Part shown: positions 60,822 through 64,000 of the stretch, piece by piece
How positions within the stretch are numbered: position 1 is the stretch's first letter
How the letters are laid out: the number at the start of each line of letters is the position of its first letter
Source of the DNA: Pyrus communis
Taxonomy: Eukaryota; Streptophyta; Magnoliopsida; Rosales; Rosaceae
Length of the DNA: 64,000 nt
Assembly: GCF_963583255.1 (NCBI RefSeq)
Contig: NC_084809.1
Span: 687,001 to 751,000, forward strand
Direction of reading: 5' to 3'
Position numbers and translations under genes: made by a program
Notes under the pieces: model-generated
Seen by the model: the letters and a program-made list of their open reading frames with translations, nothing else
Databases searched by the model: none
Told to the model about the DNA's origin: nothing

Positions 60822-62356
60822 GATGTGTACTTTAAAGAGTTTGTGGTCGTCATTCGTATTCCTAGACTATCCACTCTATTATCTTTCCCAGAATATCTCA
60901 GTTTTCGGTATCTGTTATTTATAGTTGAGAATTGTGTTGCTGAATGTTTGTTCGGCAATTTTACTTTTCAATGTCTGGACGAGATTTTAAGCCTTTCTGT
61001 TTTCTGAGTGAACTAATTTCAAGTGGAAATTTGTGGTGATTCCATATTTTGAAGTTAATTAGCACGTACTAGTCAAAAGCAGTTTATCTTTACTAATACT
61101 TTATGACGTCTTGATTCCATGTTACGATTCTTCTTTGGTAGGCACTGTTCTAAAACTTTCCTCCTAGGCATCATCCCGATTAGTACCTAGGGGTTTGAAA
61201 ATTAAGAAAGGGCACCTAAACCTACCTAGGTGCCATCGACTCTCACTAAGACAGAAAAAAAGATCATTTTGGTTTTGTGTTTTATTTTTTCAGTGAAGTG
61301 TAGGAGTATTGTTGAACACTTGGATGAACGTTCGTTATATGTTTCTACCCATACCTATGTTTTCAATATATTCTAATATTTTATAATTCATATGTTATTC
61401 GATTTTGCAATTTATGTATTTCAATACAAATTATGTATTTTTTATATAAGTGGACAACTATTTATATGTTATAAAAAATTTAATTAAAAATTAAAAAAAA
61501 AAAAACACTTAGGCCTTGCCTAGACGTCTTGGCACTAGGTTCTTGCTCGCCGTTCGACTCGTACCAAGCGTAGGGAAATGGATCATTTTTGGACCCATTC
61601 CTCTTAATCCACCAAGTTCGAGGATCCAGGCTGTTGAAATTTAATATAACGGTTAAAATTATTAAAACTTTTAAAGTGGGTCATTATTTGTAGCTGTTGG
61701 ATCAAATTTCAACGATCCAGATTCCCGAACGTAATAGATTGGGAAGAAGAGATCCTAAGAGGATCCCTTTCCCTAGCGTAGAACCTTAAAAGTAAGGGTA
61801 GGAAAGTTGGTTCATCTTTTAACATGTGGTAATTGGTAAACGGCAAATTCCAGACGTATGGCTCATCGTCTGATAGTGTTACTGCCACTACAAATTAGAT
61901 ATCCTGGACAAGTAGAAAAAAAAAATCAAGGACAGACGAGTTCAAGGTTACATCCTCTGTTTTCTGTGGTTGGAGCACATGTTATGAAAGAGAGAGAAGA
62001 AAAGAAAAACCCAGAAAGCTTCATTAGATACTCCCAAGTTCTATGTCACGAGGTTTGGACTTGGGAGGAACACGCACATTAATAGTAACACAACAACGGA
62101 AAAACAAGTGGAAAATCAAACAGACTAGGCTGTACTCGTGGCAAGCCTTATAAGAGGTGGAATAGAAAATAACTGGCTGAAGCGTATTGATCATCCGTCT
62201 GTGATGCATTGTATGTCTATGATTACGTTCTACCATTTTTCAGGAGTCGATTATTCATAACTATTACCATGACACCAAAGAATAGTTCGACCCAATGCTC
62301 CACATCAAACGGCTAGAAGGCAGAAAATACACCTTCTGGGTTGAAGTTAACCTTAT
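60822..62356. other. Convergent intergenic region with MITE-like repeats
   Basis: 3' regions of L17 and the F-box/kelch gene. About 61140-61540 contains the GGCACTGTTCTAAAA / CCTAGG / GCCTAGACGTCTT words of a widespread plant dispersed repeat. A fold-back repeat occupies about 61570-61784. No gene was seen. Confidence 0.5.
61570..61784. mobile_element. Fold-back MITE-like repeat
   Basis: TAGGGAAATGGATCATTTTT at the left is an imperfect inverted match of the right end (GAGGATCCCTTTCCCTA). Inner arms also pair (GTTGAAATTT with AAATTTCAAC). It is related in style to 47414-47608. Confidence 0.5.
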
Positions 62357-63691
62357 TCAAGCAGCCATGACGGAACAATTAATGATGAAGCGGGTACTGT
62401 GGCTGTGGCCCTGCTCAAGAGCTTGCCACTGCAATTCATCAGCGGTTGGATCAGGGCAGCAAGTGTACATGAGGGCAGGGCCTCCTGCATTTGCATCTGA
62501 TGAAGATTGGCTGACAAGTAGCTCGTCCCCGAGTGACTTAAACCCTACACCCCATCCGGAAGTAGCATCAGCTCTTACCGGAACGACCCCCAACTTCTTC
62601 CATGCCTTGCTTTGCTTCAAATACACCTTGAGCTCATTCGTGGAAGTTTTAAGAGAGTACAGCTCGCTGGCCACCACCGCAATAAGAGGCGGAGACGAGT
62701 TACTTAGAGTTGCCCAGTCAGCTTCTAGCATGTCCGGGATGAGTTCCCATGTGTGTTTCTCAATATCAAAGGCTTCAGCACAGAATAAATCGCTTCCATG
62801 ACGATCTTTCCCTCCAATTACAAAAAACTTGTTGTCCAAGAAACAGCCGGAGCAGCCCCTCCTCTCTTGCTTCATATTCGGAAGGGGCTCCCATGATTTA
62901 GTCCCGGGATCGTATCTCTCAGTAGAATCCATGGCTTTCCAATCACTTGCCAGTCCCATCCCGCCGGCCACATATGCGTAGGAACCACATGTTGCAGAAG
63001 CAAACATACACCTCGGACTGATCATGCTAGGACCCTTGCTCCATTGGTTTGCTTCCATGTCATACCTCCAAACAACAACACCCTCTATCTCTCTGCCGGA
63101 CACCAGGAGATGAGTCCCTGCACAAAGGGACTCCCTGTCGCTTGACGCGAAGCACGAATCCGACGGTAGGATTGGGAGCTTCCTGCAAAACCTGAACCGC
63201 CTGTCAAATTCCCACCATGTATTCTCCCCGTGTTGCGACACAAACACAGAGGGCTCCTTGATCCCAAGTTTGGCCCTGATCTTGTATAGCTCACCGCTCT
63301 TCAACAGCGTGAAAAATCGCTTGTTTATGGTACAAAACTTCGGGTACTCTGATCTCGGCACCCTGGCTAAGATCAAGGCCTCCACCTCATCAGTGAGGGG
63401 AGGAATTGTATAGTCTGTATCCTGCGGTTTACGTGGCACGGTTCCTAAGGAACCAGAACCATCAACTTCGAGCCTAAGCTGCCGTGAATATTGAAATCCA
63501 CGGCGGCTCAGGCCTTGATTTCCAACCTTTTCTCCGGCATTACTAGCAAACACCAATTTCTTACAACTGAGAACATTATTATTGCATTCATCTCTAAACA
63601 ACTCCCTGCTATCTTCTCCTCCTCCTCGTCCTCCTCCTTCTTCTTCTGCAGTACCCTCCATTTCTTTTTCTCTGGACATTGATTCCTTCAA
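62357..63691 (-). CDS. F-box/kelch-repeat protein (At3g27150/TML type)
   Basis: A single coding exon of 444 residues. The N-terminal ~95 residues are acidic and Glu/Gly-rich. The F-box follows (TIPPLTDEVEALILARVPRS, KFCTINKRFFTLLKSGELYK), then kelch repeats with GG and W/Y signatures (CGSYAYVAGGMGLASDWKAM; DSTERYDPGTKSWEPLPNMK; NKFFVIGGKDRHGSDLFCAE; FDIEKHTWELIPDM). It is expected to be the substrate receptor of an SCF ubiquitin ligase. The legume relative TML suppresses nodulation and is silenced by miR2111; a candidate miR2111 site lies at 63411-63431. The first ATG (63691) was used; a second in-frame ATG four codons later (MSREKEMEG) is also possible. The product ends SVMAA. Confidence 0.93.
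   Translation of the reverse strand: MKESMSREKEMEGTAEEEGGGRGGGEDSRELFRDECNNNVLSCKKLVFASNAGEKVGNQGLSRRGFQYSRQLRLEVDGSGSLGTVPRKPQDTDYTIPPLTDEVEALILARVPRSEYPKFCTINKRFFTLLKSGELYKIRAKLGIKEPSVFVSQHGENTWWEFDRRFRFCRKLPILPSDSCFASSDRESLCAGTHLLVSGREIEGVVVWRYDMEANQWSKGPSMISPRCMFASATCGSYAYVAGGMGLASDWKAMDSTERYDPGTKSWEPLPNMKQERRGCSGCFLDNKFFVIGGKDRHGSDLFCAEAFDIEKHTWELIPDMLEADWATLSNSSPPLIAVVASELYSLKTSTNELKVYLKQSKAWKKLGVVPVRADATSGWGVGFKSLGDELLVSQSSSDANAGGPALMYTCCPDPTADELQWQALEQGHSHSTRFIINCSVMAA
63411..63431 (-). promoter_or_regulatory. Candidate miR2111 target site in the F-box/kelch coding region
   Basis: The 21 bases encode the KPQDTDY stretch just before the F-box. Against miR2111 as I remember it, 18 of 21 positions pair. 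The mismatches fall at miRNA positions 3, 8 and 15; positions 9-14, around the cleavage site, pair fully. Location and surrounding peptide agree with the described site in At3g27150-type genes. Confidence 0.6.
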
Positions 63692-64000
63692 ACCCTCAAA
63701 CCTTTGAATTCTTGGCGAATTCAGAAACTAGAGAATAAAATCCAAGAAATGATCATCAGAAAGTAGGTCACTATGTGCACTAATCATATCATAAATAAAT
63801 TTAAAAAAAGAAAAGAAAAAGAAAGCAGTACGACTCAAAGTTAATAATTAGAAGAAACAATAGCTTGGCAGTAATTTCATTTTCTCAAGGAGAATCAGAT
63901 TCTGCGAGGGCAGAAAGCTGAAAATTTTACTTGAAACAAAGCTGCCTTACAAACATATAACTTACGGGTTGTGATTTTTTCAGTCTTATTTTCTCCATCG
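63692..64000. other. 5' region of the F-box/kelch gene
   Basis: Leader and promoter, or a leader intron, of the gene at 62357-63691. It is A/T-rich with no separate gene. Confidence 0.45.

Noticed and set aside
62295..62801. 168-codon plus-strand frame at the F-box/kelch 3' end
   Set aside because: It is antisense to well-supported kelch coding sequence and has no family match.

Overview
The window is nuclear DNA from a eudicot. Genes are intron-rich with GT-AG splice sites, intergenic DNA is AT-rich, and LTR retroelements, TRIMs and MITEs are frequent. I favour Rosaceae, probably the apple/pear tribe, from the style of the dispersed repeats; this is inference and no search was run. Exon structures were built by hand from splice signals, reading phase and family knowledge. 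All internal phases close except at one frameshift in the first gene.

Layout. 1-3.4 kb (-): partial Ig-like/transmembrane gene with a TRIM in an intron and an apparent frameshift. 4.7-6.7 kb (-): YciO/YrdC-type protein. 7.5-9.35 kb (-): TOM20. 12.7-16.0 kb (+): DCD/N-rich protein. 17.0-18.35 kb (-): type I MADS-box gene. 19.1-21.5 kb (-) ENY2 and 22.0-24.0 kb (+) M48 metalloprotease share a divergent promoter. 24.8 kb (+): small secreted peptide. 25.2-30.95 kb: degenerate ~320-bp satellite invaded by a four-LTR TRIM composite and a 2.27-kb solo LTR. 31.8-35.7 kb (+): sulfite oxidase. 35.7-49.7 kb: tandem duplication running from the sulfite oxidase tail to a CYP94-like P450. Its first P450 copy is a pseudogene split by a 5.66-kb non-autonomous LTR element, and the second copy is intact. 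50.8-54.9 kb (-): FIGL1 AAA ATPase, with a small internal duplication and a decayed exon-1 copy upstream. 55.9-57.8 kb (-): SWP73/BAF60. 59.1-60.8 kb (+): ribosomal protein uL22 (L17). 62.4-63.7 kb (-): F-box/kelch protein with a candidate miR2111 site.

The genes do not form a pathway; most are housekeeping (mitochondrial import, translation, chromatin and transcription, recombination, sulfite detoxification). From memory, their nearest Arabidopsis relatives fall in two chromosome-3 neighbourhoods: At3g01890-01920 (SWP73, CYP94B, SOX, YciO-like) and At3g27070-27150 (TOM20, DCD, ENY2, M48, FIGL1, F-box/kelch). Here the two sets are interleaved.

The least ordinary features are the TRIM composite whose 5S-like core is present in both orientations, the sulfite oxidase-P450 duplication junction with empty-site evidence for later insertions, and the ENY2 start codon split by an intron. 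I found no CRISPR, bacterial or viral system and recognised no tRNA gene, but did not scan exhaustively for small RNAs.
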